From the NCBI RefSeq assembly GCF_900109915.1, contig NZ_FOBU01000001.1:874764-938763 (forward strand): a stretch of 64,000 nucleotides of DNA. The letters run 5' to 3'. Origin of the DNA: Luteibacter sp. UNCMF331Sha3.1 (GTDB lineage: Bacteria > Pseudomonadota > Gammaproteobacteria > Xanthomonadales > Rhodanobacteraceae). Shown here one piece after another: positions 8,736 through 16,903 of this stretch; positions within the stretch are counted from its first letter, which is position 1; each line of letters begins with the position of its first letter. The position numbers and the translations under genes were made by a program. The notes under the pieces were generated by a model. The model searched no databases, was not told where the DNA came from, and saw only the letters and a program-made list of their open reading frames with translations.

Positions 8736-9563
8736 ATGACACTCGAACTGCTCGTGCACATCGGTCGTCTTCCGCCGCAGGGTGCCGGCCTGCGTGCCGC
8801 GCTGGCCATGGCGTCGCGCATCGGCGCACGGCTCGACGCGCTCTACGTCGTCGACCTGCCCGCCGCCGCCTTCACGGTGCCCGAGGCCGTGCCGATGCAG
8901 CTCGATGCGGTTCGCCAGCGGGCCAGCGACGCGAAAGCGATCGCCGCCGACTGGGCGACGTTGCTCGGATCCCGCGATCTGCGCGGCAACTGGCGCGTCG
9001 GCAACGGCGACACGGTCACCGTGCTGGCCCACGCCTCGGCCGGCTACGATCTCGTCGTGATGGAGCGCTCGTCGACGATGCGCGGCGACGCGCCGGTCGG
9101 TTTCGGCGTGGTGTCGCGCACCGTGTTCGCGTCCAGCCGCGGCGTGCTCGTCGTCCCCGAAGCCGCCACCGTCGACACGCTGGGCGAGCACGTGCTCGTG
9201 GCCTGGAGCGGCAGTCGCGAATCGGCCCTGGCCGTGCGCTCGTCGCTGCCCATGCTGCGCACGGCGTCGCGCGTCACGGTGATCGACGGCAGTCGCGACG
9301 AGGACATGGGCACCTGCGCCCTGCCCGACACGGACATCTGCGGCTGGCTCGATACCCACGGCGTCAAGGCCGAGGTGCGCCGGCTCGACGACGCCGCGCT
9401 CGCGGCGCCCGGCCCCGCGCTGCTGGACATCGCCCACGCCGAAGGCGCCGACCTGATCGTCATGGGCGCCTGGGGACGGTCGCGGCTCTCCGAGATGGTG
9501 CTCGGCGGCACCACGCGATACCTCTTCATGCAGTCCGACGTGCCGATGCTCGTCGCCCATTGA
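8736..9563 (+). CDS. tandem universal stress protein (UspA)
   Basis: The 275-residue cytosolic protein is made of two Usp domains. The C-terminal copy has the ATP-binding signature G-x2-G-x9-G-T (GAWGRSRLSEMVLGGTT) near residues 245-261. The N-terminal copy lacks a clear version, so probably only the second domain binds nucleotide. Tandem Usp proteins of this length are common in Proteobacteria and rise under starvation or oxidative stress. ATG 8736 is chosen because the first beta-strand (MTLELLVHIG) begins there; an in-frame TTG at 8700 is an alternative. It is divergent from the hemolysin-III gene. Confidence 0.88.
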   Translation: MTLELLVHIGRLPPQGAGLRAALAMASRIGARLDALYVVDLPAAAFTVPEAVPMQLDAVRQRASDAKAIAADWATLLGSRDLRGNWRVGNGDTVTVLAHASAGYDLVVMERSSTMRGDAPVGFGVVSRTVFASSRGVLVVPEAATVDTLGEHVLVAWSGSRESALAVRSSLPMLRTASRVTVIDGSRDEDMGTCALPDTDICGWLDTHGVKAEVRRLDDAALAAPGPALLDIAHAEGADLIVMGAWGRSRLSEMVLGGTTRYLFMQSDVPMLVAH

Positions 9564-9564
9564 T

Positions 9565-9580
9565 GGCCGTCTGGACGGCC
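9565..9580. terminator. possible weak terminator after the UspA gene
   Basis: A perfect 7-bp stem GGCCGTC-TG-GACGGCC starts 2 bp after the stop and is followed by CTCTTG, not a full T run. It is a weak hairpin and could equally be a 3' stabilising element. Confidence 0.35.
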
Positions 9581-9703
9581 CTCTTGCAAGTTCCCGCGAC
9601 CGGCGCCTAATCTGCAACCGGACCCGAACACGATCCCCGCCGGTCCCCACCGGCCGTGTTCCCGACCGCGCATCACCTTCCCCCACGTTGCAGGAGGTGG
9701 CTC

Positions 9704-10366
9704 ATGTCGTTCGCTCGTCCGCACGCCCTCGCCGGATGCCATCCGGATACCGTCCGCATCGTCGCGATGAGCGCGGCGATCGCCCTCAACGCCGCCGCCC
9801 TGCTCGCCGTCATGCGACCCATGGTGGCGACGCTGTCGTTCGATCCACCAGCCACCCCGACGATTCGCCTGATCGATCATTCGGCGGAACCGAAGGTCGC
9901 CCCTCCCCCGCCCATCGACCTGAAACCGCTGCCGGTCAAGCGCATCACCGTACCCGTGCGTCAGGCGAAGCCGCTCGAGATCGTGACGCCCACGGTCGTG
10001 GCGCCACCGACCGACGAAGGCACGGCGGCCGTCCTGCCGGACGCCCCCGTCGCGCCGGCGTTGCCGACACGACCGGCGGCTCCCGTGGAGGCGACGCTCG
10101 CGTACGTGTCGGCACCGGCACCGGTCTACCCGCGCGTCGCGATCGCGGCGCGCATGCAGGGAACGGTCACGCTGCGCGTGCTCGTCGACGAGACGGGCAA
10201 ACCGATCGACGTGGTGGTCGAAAGCAGCAGCGGGCATGCCGTGCTCGACAAGGCGGCCCGCGCGCAGGTTCTCGCGAACTGGCGGTTCCAGCCGGCGACG
10301 GCGAACGGTCAGGCGGTCAAGGCCTGGGCGCGCATCCCGGTGAGCTTCGATCTGCGACAACTCTGA
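9704..10366 (+). CDS. TonB family energy transducer
   Basis: The 220-residue protein has TonB architecture. There is a short cytoplasmic N-terminus and one membrane anchor (about residues 15-38, VRIVAMSAAIALNAAALLAV). A Pro/Lys-rich periplasmic linker follows, and a C-terminal TonB domain of about 90 residues with PVYPRVAIAARMQGTVTLRV and a terminal strand. AGGAGGT 6 nt upstream of ATG 9704 sets the start; the frame is open further upstream without a ribosome site. There is no exbB or exbD next to it, so it probably borrows a complex encoded elsewhere. It may serve receptors such as the one at the left edge. Confidence 0.88.
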   Translation: MSFARPHALAGCHPDTVRIVAMSAAIALNAAALLAVMRPMVATLSFDPPATPTIRLIDHSAEPKVAPPPPIDLKPLPVKRITVPVRQAKPLEIVTPTVVAPPTDEGTAAVLPDAPVAPALPTRPAAPVEATLAYVSAPAPVYPRVAIAARMQGTVTLRVLVDETGKPIDVVVESSSGHAVLDKAARAQVLANWRFQPATANGQAVKAWARIPVSFDLRQL

Positions 10367-10375
10367 AAGCGGATC

Positions 10376-10469
10376 GCAGGAGCGCGCCTTGCGCGCGACA
10401 GCTTCGCGACGAGCCGCGGGCTCTGTTGCTTCATCCCCAGAAGCTGTCGCACGCGAGGCGCGCTCCTGC
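10376..10469. repeat. large interspersed palindrome, family B
   Basis: The left arm (10376-10404) starts GCAGGAGCGCGCCTTGCGCG. The right arm (10441-10469) is its complement at 27 of 29 positions, with a loop of about 36 nt. It differs from family A. It lies between the convergent tonB-like gene and the small membrane-protein gene, and the sequence GGAGCGCGCC is typical of dispersed repeats in Pseudomonas/xanthomonad genomes. Confidence 0.8.
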
Positions 10470-10472
10470 CCT

Positions 10473-10757
10473 TCAACGCGGCGCGAGCACCACGTCCGGC
10501 TTGCGGGTGGCCCGCGCGATGGCCCAGACGACGAGGGCGATCAGCGCGACGGGCACCAGCACGGGCAGCAGCGCGAGGGCGACCACCGGGGCGATGGCGA
10601 GCATCGCCACGCCGCCGATGACGGCGCCGAGCATGCCGCCGACGAGGCTGAAGATTCCACCGATGATCCCGAAGACCAGCTTCAGGACCGCGCCGACCAG
10701 GGCGAACAGGATCCAGAAGCCAACGGCGAGAACGACGAGCGAGCTGAGGAAGATCAT
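10473..10757 (-). CDS. small hydrophobic membrane protein, 94 aa
   Basis: This is a 94-residue inner-membrane protein, almost entirely hydrophobic. It has about three helices with Gly-rich repeats (FGIIGGIFSLVGGMLGAVIGG) and a short basic C-terminus. I recognise no named family; it resembles small phage-shock or envelope-stress membrane proteins, but this is a guess. ATG 10757 has GGAG 9 nt upstream; the in-frame extension to 10799 lacks one. It is convergent with the TonB-like gene. Confidence 0.7.
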   Translation of the reverse strand: MIFLSSLVVLAVGFWILFALVGAVLKLVFGIIGGIFSLVGGMLGAVIGGVAMLAIAPVVALALLPVLVPVALIALVVWAIARATRKPDVVLAPR

Positions 10758-10908
10758 GGCCGGTACTCCGTTGCGGGGTAACCGCCGGAGGGCGGTCAAC
10801 GGCTTCGATGCGGCGGGTCGCGAAAGGGTTTAAGCGCTTCCGGTTACGGGGCTTTAACAGTCGGCATGGTCCACTCCTGCACAGTTGATCTGCCCGGACC
10901 GCCCTTCC

Positions 10909-11487
10909 ATGGGTAAGCGCACTTCCATCATCAGGACCTTGCGGGACATCGCGTTCGATCTGTCGGACGGCCCGCATCCCGATCTCGCCTCCATGGGGCG
11001 GGAAGTCGGTCGTGTGTTGCACGGCCGCACCGGGGAACTCGCCGAAACGCTCGGCCCCTTGCGCGAGCGCCGGCGCGGCTTCGAGCGCTGGATGCTCGCC
11101 GAACGCGCGAAACCGGCGGTCAGCGTGCTGGTGATGGCCTGGCCGCCCGGTTATTCGACGCCGGTGCACGACCACGGCGGACTATGGGGCCTCGAGGCCA
11201 CGATCGCCGGGGCGCTCGAAGTGGAATCGTTCGACAAGGGCGACACGGATCATTCGCTGCGCAGCACGGGCCGCACCTGGCTCGGGCCGGGCGACGCGAC
11301 GTGGTTCGACGCCTCGGAAACCCACACCCACCGTTGCCGCAATCTGTCGCGACACGAAACCGCGCTCACGCTTCACGTGTACGGTGGCGATCTGGCACAG
11401 TACCTCGCATACGAGCAGCCCGGTCCTTCCGGACACTGGATAGCACGACCGAGGCAATCGATCATCGCGGGACGCCTGACGGCCTGA
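10909..11487 (+). CDS. cysteine-dioxygenase-like cupin (thiol dioxygenase)
   Basis: The 192-residue protein has the cysteine dioxygenase type I cupin fold. HDH at residues 87-89 and His141 (in HTHRCRNLS) are the expected non-haem iron ligands. LTLHVY near residue 155 is the conserved strand with the family's Tyr. The position of the mammalian crosslinking Cys is Gly, as is usual in bacteria. Such enzymes oxidise cysteine, 3-mercaptopropionate or related thiols to sulfinates; which one is not decided here. ATG 10909 is preferred over the in-frame TTG at 10885. It is followed after 46 bp by a flavoprotein gene, with which it probably forms an operon. Confidence 0.85.
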   Translation: MGKRTSIIRTLRDIAFDLSDGPHPDLASMGREVGRVLHGRTGELAETLGPLRERRRGFERWMLAERAKPAVSVLVMAWPPGYSTPVHDHGGLWGLEATIAGALEVESFDKGDTDHSLRSTGRTWLGPGDATWFDASETHTHRCRNLSRHETALTLHVYGGDLAQYLAYEQPGPSGHWIARPRQSIIAGRLTA

Positions 11488-11533
11488 CGGTCTCACGGCC
11501 CTCCACCCCAGCCAACGGGCGAAGGACCAAAGC

Positions 11534-12916
11534 ATGTTTCATAAGGTCGCCATCATCGGCGGTGGCGCAGCGGCGGCGACGCTGGTGAGCGAACTCCTGG
11601 AGCGACGCACTTCGCGTCCGCTTCATCTCGACTGGTACGCAGGCGGCCCCGAAGCCGGCCGCGGCATCGCCTATGGCACGCCGTCGGCGCAGCACCTGCT
11701 CAACGTGCGCGCGGCGTCGATGGGCATGTTCGTGAGCAAGCCCGGCGGATTCCTCGAATACGCGCAGGCGATCGATCCGTCGGTCAAGGGCTCCGATTTC
11801 CTGCCTCGCCGTCTCTACGGCGATTTCCTGCGGTCGCGCGTCGAGCAGGCACTGAAGAACGCCGGCTCGTTCGGGCACGACGTGAACGTGCTGCCGTTCA
11901 CCGCCGACTCGCTGGTGCCGTCGGCCGAGGGTGTCGCCATCGGCTACGGCGACGGCGAATCGCACGCCGAGGCCGCGGTGCTCGCCATCGGCTCGCTCCC
12001 TCCCCGCCCGCTGCCCGGTGTCGAAGACGCCGCGATCGCTAGCGGGCGCTACGTCGTCGACCCGTGGCCGTTCCTCGCGAACGCCGTGCCGGACGATCGT
12101 CCGCTGCGCGTCCTCGTGATCGGCCTCGGTCTGACCGCCGTCGACGTACTGCTCGAACTGTCGGCACGCTGGCCCAACGCGCATTTCGATGCGCTGTCGC
12201 GACACGGCAAGCTGCCCGAGCCGCACCTCGCCACCGCCTCGGCGCCCGCGGACGACGGCGGAGAACTCGTCGATTCGATGCGGGACGATCCGAATATCCG
12301 CACCTGGCTGCGCCGGCTGCGCGAGGCGACGACGAACGCGGAGGACTGGCGCACCGTCATCGACGGCCTGCGGCCGCATACGCAGTCGCTCTGGCGCGAT
12401 CTGCCACGCGCCGAGCGGGCACGTTTCCTCCGCCATGCCCGCTGGGCATGGGAACGCGCGCGGCATCGCATGCCACCGGAGGTCACCGCGAAGATCGAGG
12501 CGCTCGAACAGGCGGGTCGCCTCACCCGCGGCCGTGGTCGCATGCGCTCGGTGCACCTCTCGCTCGACGGTGCGCTCGACGTGGCCCGCGTCGCGGCAGG
12601 TGGCGTCGACGTGGTGCAGTCCTACGACATCGTCATCCAGACCGTCGGCCTGAACACCGACACGCAGCGCACCGAACACCCGCTGATACGCCAGCTCGTA
12701 ATCGGCGGCCACGTGACGCCGGACAGCCTGGGCCTCGGTCTGAAGGCGGAGCCCAATGGCCAGCTGCACGACGGCAACGACCGGCCGCGATCGAACCTGT
12801 TCGCGATCGGCAGCCTGCTGCGTGGCGCGCTATGGGAGTCCACCGCGATTCCGGAGATCCGCAAGCAGGCGCAGGCTCTTGCGAACCTGCTGCTCGCCGA
12901 CGACAAACACCGCTGA
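11534..12916 (+). CDS. FAD/NAD(P)-binding protein (NAD_binding_9 type)
   Basis: The 460-residue protein starts with a Rossmann dinucleotide motif (VAIIGGGAAAATL, GxGxxA-type, residues 5-17). It continues with the YGTPSAQHLLNVRAASMG block characteristic of the FAD-NAD(P)-binding family PF13454. A second Rossmann-like segment (VLVIGLGLTAVD) lies near residue 195. The family includes hydroxylase-like and uncharacterised oxidoreductases. Its place directly downstream of a thiol dioxygenase suggests a shared sulfur-compound pathway, but that is inference. It is convergent with the MFS gene, with one base between the stops. Confidence 0.85.
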   Translation: MFHKVAIIGGGAAAATLVSELLERRTSRPLHLDWYAGGPEAGRGIAYGTPSAQHLLNVRAASMGMFVSKPGGFLEYAQAIDPSVKGSDFLPRRLYGDFLRSRVEQALKNAGSFGHDVNVLPFTADSLVPSAEGVAIGYGDGESHAEAAVLAIGSLPPRPLPGVEDAAIASGRYVVDPWPFLANAVPDDRPLRVLVIGLGLTAVDVLLELSARWPNAHFDALSRHGKLPEPHLATASAPADDGGELVDSMRDDPNIRTWLRRLREATTNAEDWRTVIDGLRPHTQSLWRDLPRAERARFLRHARWAWERARHRMPPEVTAKIEALEQAGRLTRGRGRMRSVHLSLDGALDVARVAAGGVDVVQSYDIVIQTVGLNTDTQRTEHPLIRQLVIGGHVTPDSLGLGLKAEPNGQLHDGNDRPRSNLFAIGSLLRGALWESTAIPEIRKQAQALANLLLADDKHR

Positions 12917-12917
12917 C

Positions 12918-14093
12918 TCAGGCCGCGGCGGGCACCGCCCGCCGTTCGAGGGCCATGCTCGCCAGTGTCGCGAGCAGGCCCGCCACCGTGACCGCCGCAC
13001 CGGCGAGGCTCACCACCGGCATGGTGAAACCGGCCGCGAGCACGGCACCGCCGAGCCACGCACCGCCGGCATTGCCGAGGTTGAACGCGGCGATGTTCAG
13101 TGTCGATGCGAGATTCGGCGCATCGCCCGCGACGTGCACCACGCGCGACTGCAACGGCGCGACGGTGGCGAACGCGGCGACGCCCCAGACGAACACCGTG
13201 ACGATCGACGCGATCGTGGAATGCATCGTCCAGGCGAACACCACGAGCAGCAGCGCGAGCGCGACGAGGATGCCGACGAGCGACGGCATCAGCTTCCAGT
13301 CCGCCAGGCGCCCGCCCAGCATGTTGCCGACGGTCGTACCGACGCCGAACAGCACCAGCACGGCACCCGTCCAGTGCGGGCCGATGTGCGACTGCTCCTG
13401 CAGGATCGGCGCGATGTAGGTGAACACGGTGAACACGCCGCCGAAGCCCAGCACCGTCATGCCGAGCGCGATCAGCACCTGCGGCTCGCGCAACACACGC
13501 AGTTCGCGACCCATGTGCGGCGCCTTCAGGTCCGGCAGGGCGGGGACGAAACGGGCCACCGCGGCCGTGGCGAGCACGCCGAGGACGGTCACTGCCCAGA
13601 ACGTGGCGCGCCAGCCGGCCCACTGACCCAGGAACGTGCCGAACGGCACGCCCAGCACGTTGGCCAGCGTGAGACCCGCGAACATCAGGGCGATGGCGCG
13701 GGCACGCTGGTTCGCGGGCACGAGGTGCGCCGCGACCACGGCGCCGATGCCGAAGAACGAGCCATGGCAGAACGCCGCCACCACGCGGGCGACCATCAGC
13801 ACGTCGTACGTCGGCGCCACGGCGCAGAGCAGGTTGCCGAGGATGAAGAATCCGAGGAGCAGCAACAACGCGCGCTTCCGCTCCATCGTCGCGGTCAGCG
13901 CGGCGAGCAGCGGCGCACCCACGGCCACGCCGAGGGCATAGCCGGACACCAGCATGCCGGCGGCGGGGATCGACACGCGCAGGTCGGTCGCGACCTCGGG
14001 CAGCAGGCCCATGATCACGAACTCGGTGGTACCGATCGCGAACGCGGCCACGGCGAGGGCCAGCAAGGGCAGACGCGACGAAGAGACATTCAT
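12918..14093 (-). CDS. MFS efflux transporter, AraJ/DHA1 type
   Basis: The 391-residue protein has 12 predicted helices. The N-terminus (LAVAAFAIGTTEFVIMGLLPEV) is the hallmark of the AraJ/sugar-efflux and purine-efflux branch of the DHA1 MFS family. The loop-2 motif appears as LTATMERKRALL. The protein is a proton-coupled exporter; sugar, nucleoside or drug efflux cannot be resolved. ATG 14093 fits the first helix. The much longer frame upstream is antisense to the cardiolipin synthase gene and is not coding. It is divergent from that gene with about 115 bp between them. Confidence 0.9.
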   Translation of the reverse strand: MNVSSSRLPLLALAVAAFAIGTTEFVIMGLLPEVATDLRVSIPAAGMLVSGYALGVAVGAPLLAALTATMERKRALLLLLGFFILGNLLCAVAPTYDVLMVARVVAAFCHGSFFGIGAVVAAHLVPANQRARAIALMFAGLTLANVLGVPFGTFLGQWAGWRATFWAVTVLGVLATAAVARFVPALPDLKAPHMGRELRVLREPQVLIALGMTVLGFGGVFTVFTYIAPILQEQSHIGPHWTGAVLVLFGVGTTVGNMLGGRLADWKLMPSLVGILVALALLLVVFAWTMHSTIASIVTVFVWGVAAFATVAPLQSRVVHVAGDAPNLASTLNIAAFNLGNAGGAWLGGAVLAAGFTMPVVSLAGAAVTVAGLLATLASMALERRAVPAAA

Positions 14094-14210
14094 TGGGATA
14101 GGCTCGATGGAAAGCGATAACGTGCATTTTCCTGCCCGGGGCCCCATGCAGAAACACCTGTCCGCGCCAAATACTCTTGCCGCAGGCGCGAAAGTGCGGA
14201 GCGGGCACGC

Positions 14211-15632
14211 ATGATCGCGACGGCCATCGCCATCGCGGCACTGTCCCTGCACGTGGCTGGCGTGTTCGCCGCGATGCACGCCGTCATGCACGCCCGAACG
14301 GCGCAGGGCGCCTTCGCCTGGGCGCTCGGCCTCGTCCTGCTGCCCTACGTCACCCTCGTGCCTTATCTCTTCCTGGGCGCGAGCCATTTCAGCGGCTACG
14401 TCGACCTCCACCGCCAGCGGCAGGCACGATTCTTCCTGCTGCACGAGGAAGCCGGACACCCGGGACGGCCGGGCATGCTCGCGCCGCCGCCCGGCCGCGA
14501 AGACCCTCGCTACGACGCGATCGGCCACATGCTGAAGACCGCGATGCATGGCGGGAACGCGCTCGTGCTCCACGTCGACGGCGCGGACGCCTTCGATGCG
14601 ATGTTCGCCGCGATCGCACGCGCGGAGCGTTACGTGCTGGTGCAGTTCTTCATCATCCACGACGACGTGCTCGGTCGTCGCCTGCGCGACGCGCTGCTCG
14701 AACGGGCCGCCGCCGGCGTCGAGGTGTGCCTCCTCTACGACAGCATCGGCAGCCACGAGCTCCCGGACAGTTACGTCGATCGTCTGCGCGCCGGCGGCGT
14801 ACGTACCCACCGGTTCGCCACCCGGCGCTGGCGAAACCGTTTCCAGCTGAACTTCCGCAACCACCGCAAGGTGCTCGTCGTCGACGGCGAGCGCGGCTTC
14901 GTGGGCGGCCTCAACGCGGGCGACGAATACCTCGGCGCGAAGCCGCCGCTGTCGCCCTGGCGCGACACGCACATGGAGATCGAAGGCCCGGCGGTGGCGG
15001 ACCTGCAACGCGTGTTCGCCGAGGACTGGTACTGGGTCACGGGCGAACGGCCGCCGTCGTCGCCGCCGCCGGAACGCTGCGGCCGTGCCGGGACGATGAT
15101 CGTGGCGACCGGCCCGGCCGACCCCCAGGAGAGCTGTTCCCTGTTCTTCACGCAGGCGATCCAGTCGGCGCGGCACCGCGTGTGGATCACCACGCCCTAC
15201 TTCGTGCCCGATCAGGCCGTGTTCGGCGCGCTGCGCCTCGCCGTCTTCCGTGGCGTGGACGTGCGCATCCTCATCCCCTCTCGTCCGGATCACCGCACGG
15301 TGTTCATGGCATCCACGCTCTACGCGCACGAGGCGACGCTCGCCGGCATCCGGATGTTCCGCTACCAGCCGGGGTTCGTGCACCAGAAGGTGATGCTCAT
15401 CGACGAAGACACCGCCGTCGTGGGTAGCATGAACCTCGACAACCGCAGTTTCCGCCTGAATTTCGAGATCGCCGCGCTGAACGTCGACGAGACCTTCGCC
15501 GCGGACGTACGGGCCATGCTGGAGCGAGACTTCGGCAACAGCGACGAGGTCAACCCCAACGATTACCGGCGCCTGTCGTATTTCCACCGGGTGGCCCTGC
15601 ACGTGGCCCGGCTGTTCGATCCGATCCTCTGA
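14211..15632 (+). CDS. cls: cardiolipin synthase (phospholipase D superfamily)
   Basis: The 473-residue inner-membrane enzyme condenses two phosphatidylglycerols into cardiolipin. Two N-terminal membrane segments (about residues 3-25 and 38-60, the PLDc_N region) precede two phospholipase-D domains. The HKD motifs are His218/Lys220/Asp225 (HRKVLVVDGERGFVGG) and His391/Lys393/Asp398 (HQKVMLIDEDTAVVGS). Each is followed by the GG/GS-x-N signature. The length is normal for Cls. It is not obviously in an operon and is divergent from the MFS gene. Confidence 0.95.
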   Translation: MIATAIAIAALSLHVAGVFAAMHAVMHARTAQGAFAWALGLVLLPYVTLVPYLFLGASHFSGYVDLHRQRQARFFLLHEEAGHPGRPGMLAPPPGREDPRYDAIGHMLKTAMHGGNALVLHVDGADAFDAMFAAIARAERYVLVQFFIIHDDVLGRRLRDALLERAAAGVEVCLLYDSIGSHELPDSYVDRLRAGGVRTHRFATRRWRNRFQLNFRNHRKVLVVDGERGFVGGLNAGDEYLGAKPPLSPWRDTHMEIEGPAVADLQRVFAEDWYWVTGERPPSSPPPERCGRAGTMIVATGPADPQESCSLFFTQAIQSARHRVWITTPYFVPDQAVFGALRLAVFRGVDVRILIPSRPDHRTVFMASTLYAHEATLAGIRMFRYQPGFVHQKVMLIDEDTAVVGSMNLDNRSFRLNFEIAALNVDETFAADVRAMLERDFGNSDEVNPNDYRRLSYFHRVALHVARLFDPIL

Positions 15633-15707
15633 CCGCGCGGCCGACGCACTTGCGGTTTACGCGTTACTCCGCTTGACTCGACCGCTCGCCCACGCAGGAC
15701 CTATCCC

Positions 15708-16469
15708 ATGCTCCGGACCCTCGCCTTCGTCACCGCGATCCTGGCCACCAGTGCCCATGCGGCACCTGCCCGTTTCGTGGAGCGCACCGTCGACGTGCAG
15801 GGCAGGACGTATCGCTACCAGGTCTTCGTGCCGGCCGACGTGAGCGCGCATCCGGCGGTCGTGCTTTTCCTGCACGGCAGCGGCGAACGCGGCGACGACA
15901 ACGCGAAGCAGATGTCGCAGGGCCTGCCGCCGTGGCTCAAGGCACACAGCGACTTCCCGGCCGTGGTCGTCATTCCGCAGGCACCCGACGACACCGAGTG
16001 GACCGACAAGGCCGATGCCGACATGGCGATGGCCGCGCTCGAGAAGAGCGTGGGCGAGTTCCACGGCGACCGGAAGCGCCTGTATCTCACGGGGCTGTCG
16101 ATGGGTGGCTACGGTTCGTGGCAGCTCGCGGTGGATCACCCGCGGACGTTCGCGGCCGCCGCGATCATCTGCGGCGGCGTGTCGCCCTTGCCGGACGACG
16201 GGCGGAACCTCTTCGTGCACGGCGTGCCCGAGGGCGACGATCCGTTCGCCTGGGTGGCGAAACGCATCGGCGCCACGCCGGTCTGGATCTTCCATGGCGG
16301 CGACGACAACGTGGTGCCGACCGAGCAGTCGCGAAAGATGCACGCGGCGCTGGTCGCGCGCGGCGCGCAGGTGAAGTACACCGAATTCCCGGGCGTGAAT
16401 CATGGGTCGTGGGACAAGGCGTACGCCACGCCGGATCTGTGGGACTGGATGTTCGCCCACTCTCGCTGA
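15708..16469 (+). CDS. exported alpha/beta-hydrolase (esterase/prolyl-oligopeptidase-like)
   Basis: The 253-residue protein has a signal peptide cleaved near residue 18 (SAHA-AP), so it is likely periplasmic. It has an alpha/beta-hydrolase fold with an oxyanion-region FLHGSGERGDD. The nucleophile is Ser131 in GLSMGG, an acidic residue lies in FHGGDDNVVP (about 205), and a His lies in GVNHGSW (about 235). This layout is that of the dienelactone-hydrolase/'phospholipase' branch related to LpqC and feruloyl esterases. Substrate unknown. It is convergent with a small membrane-protein gene whose stop lies 10 bp away. Confidence 0.85.
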   Translation: MLRTLAFVTAILATSAHAAPARFVERTVDVQGRTYRYQVFVPADVSAHPAVVLFLHGSGERGDDNAKQMSQGLPPWLKAHSDFPAVVVIPQAPDDTEWTDKADADMAMAALEKSVGEFHGDRKRLYLTGLSMGGYGSWQLAVDHPRTFAAAAIICGGVSPLPDDGRNLFVHGVPEGDDPFAWVAKRIGATPVWIFHGGDDNVVPTEQSRKMHAALVARGAQVKYTEFPGVNHGSWDKAYATPDLWDWMFAHSR

Positions 16470-16478
16470 CTATCGCGG

Positions 16479-16874
16479 TCAGTCGGAGTGGCGGATGCCG
16501 GCGACGAGTTTCTTCAGATCGCCGGAGAACATCGCCCAGCCCAGACACGCGCCGAGGAAGGCGCCAACCATCTCGAAGAACACGCGCAGACCGATGGCGT
16601 CGGGATCGTGCACCGCCGCGAGCTTGAGCTTCAGCAGCGTGATCGATTGCAGTGGCGCCATGTTGAAGTAGAAGAGGTTCCAGATGTCCTGGCCGCCGCC
16701 GATGACCACCGACAGCGCGAAAGCGACGCCGATCGCCATGCCCGCGCTCCATCCGTTGCCCCGGTTGATGAAATGCAGCACGCCATAGACCACGATGCCC
16801 ACGACGAGCGCGATGGCGCCCGCTTCGAGGGCACCGACGATGCCGTAGCCCATCCAGCTGCGATCGTATGGCAT
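16479..16874 (-). CDS. small three-helix membrane protein of unknown function
   Basis: The 131-residue protein has three predicted membrane helices (about 9-37, 45-62 and 100-120). A loop with QDIWNLFYFNMAPL may be amphipathic. No domain is recognised. ATG 16874 is followed by a short polar start (MPYDRSWMGYG), and the frame further upstream is low-complexity. It lies 29 bp downstream of the MFS gene stop on the same strand and may be co-transcribed with it. Confidence 0.65.
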   Translation of the reverse strand: MPYDRSWMGYGIVGALEAGAIALVVGIVVYGVLHFINRGNGWSAGMAIGVAFALSVVIGGGQDIWNLFYFNMAPLQSITLLKLKLAAVHDPDAIGLRVFFEMVGAFLGACLGWAMFSGDLKKLVAGIRHSD

Positions 16875-16903
16875 GCGAGAACTCGTCAGGGATCGATGCC
16901 GCA

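Noticed and set aside
12918-15602. An 894-codon minus-strand open frame
   Set aside because: Only the 3' 391 codons, from ATG 14093, show MFS features. The rest is antisense to cls, with low-complexity composition.
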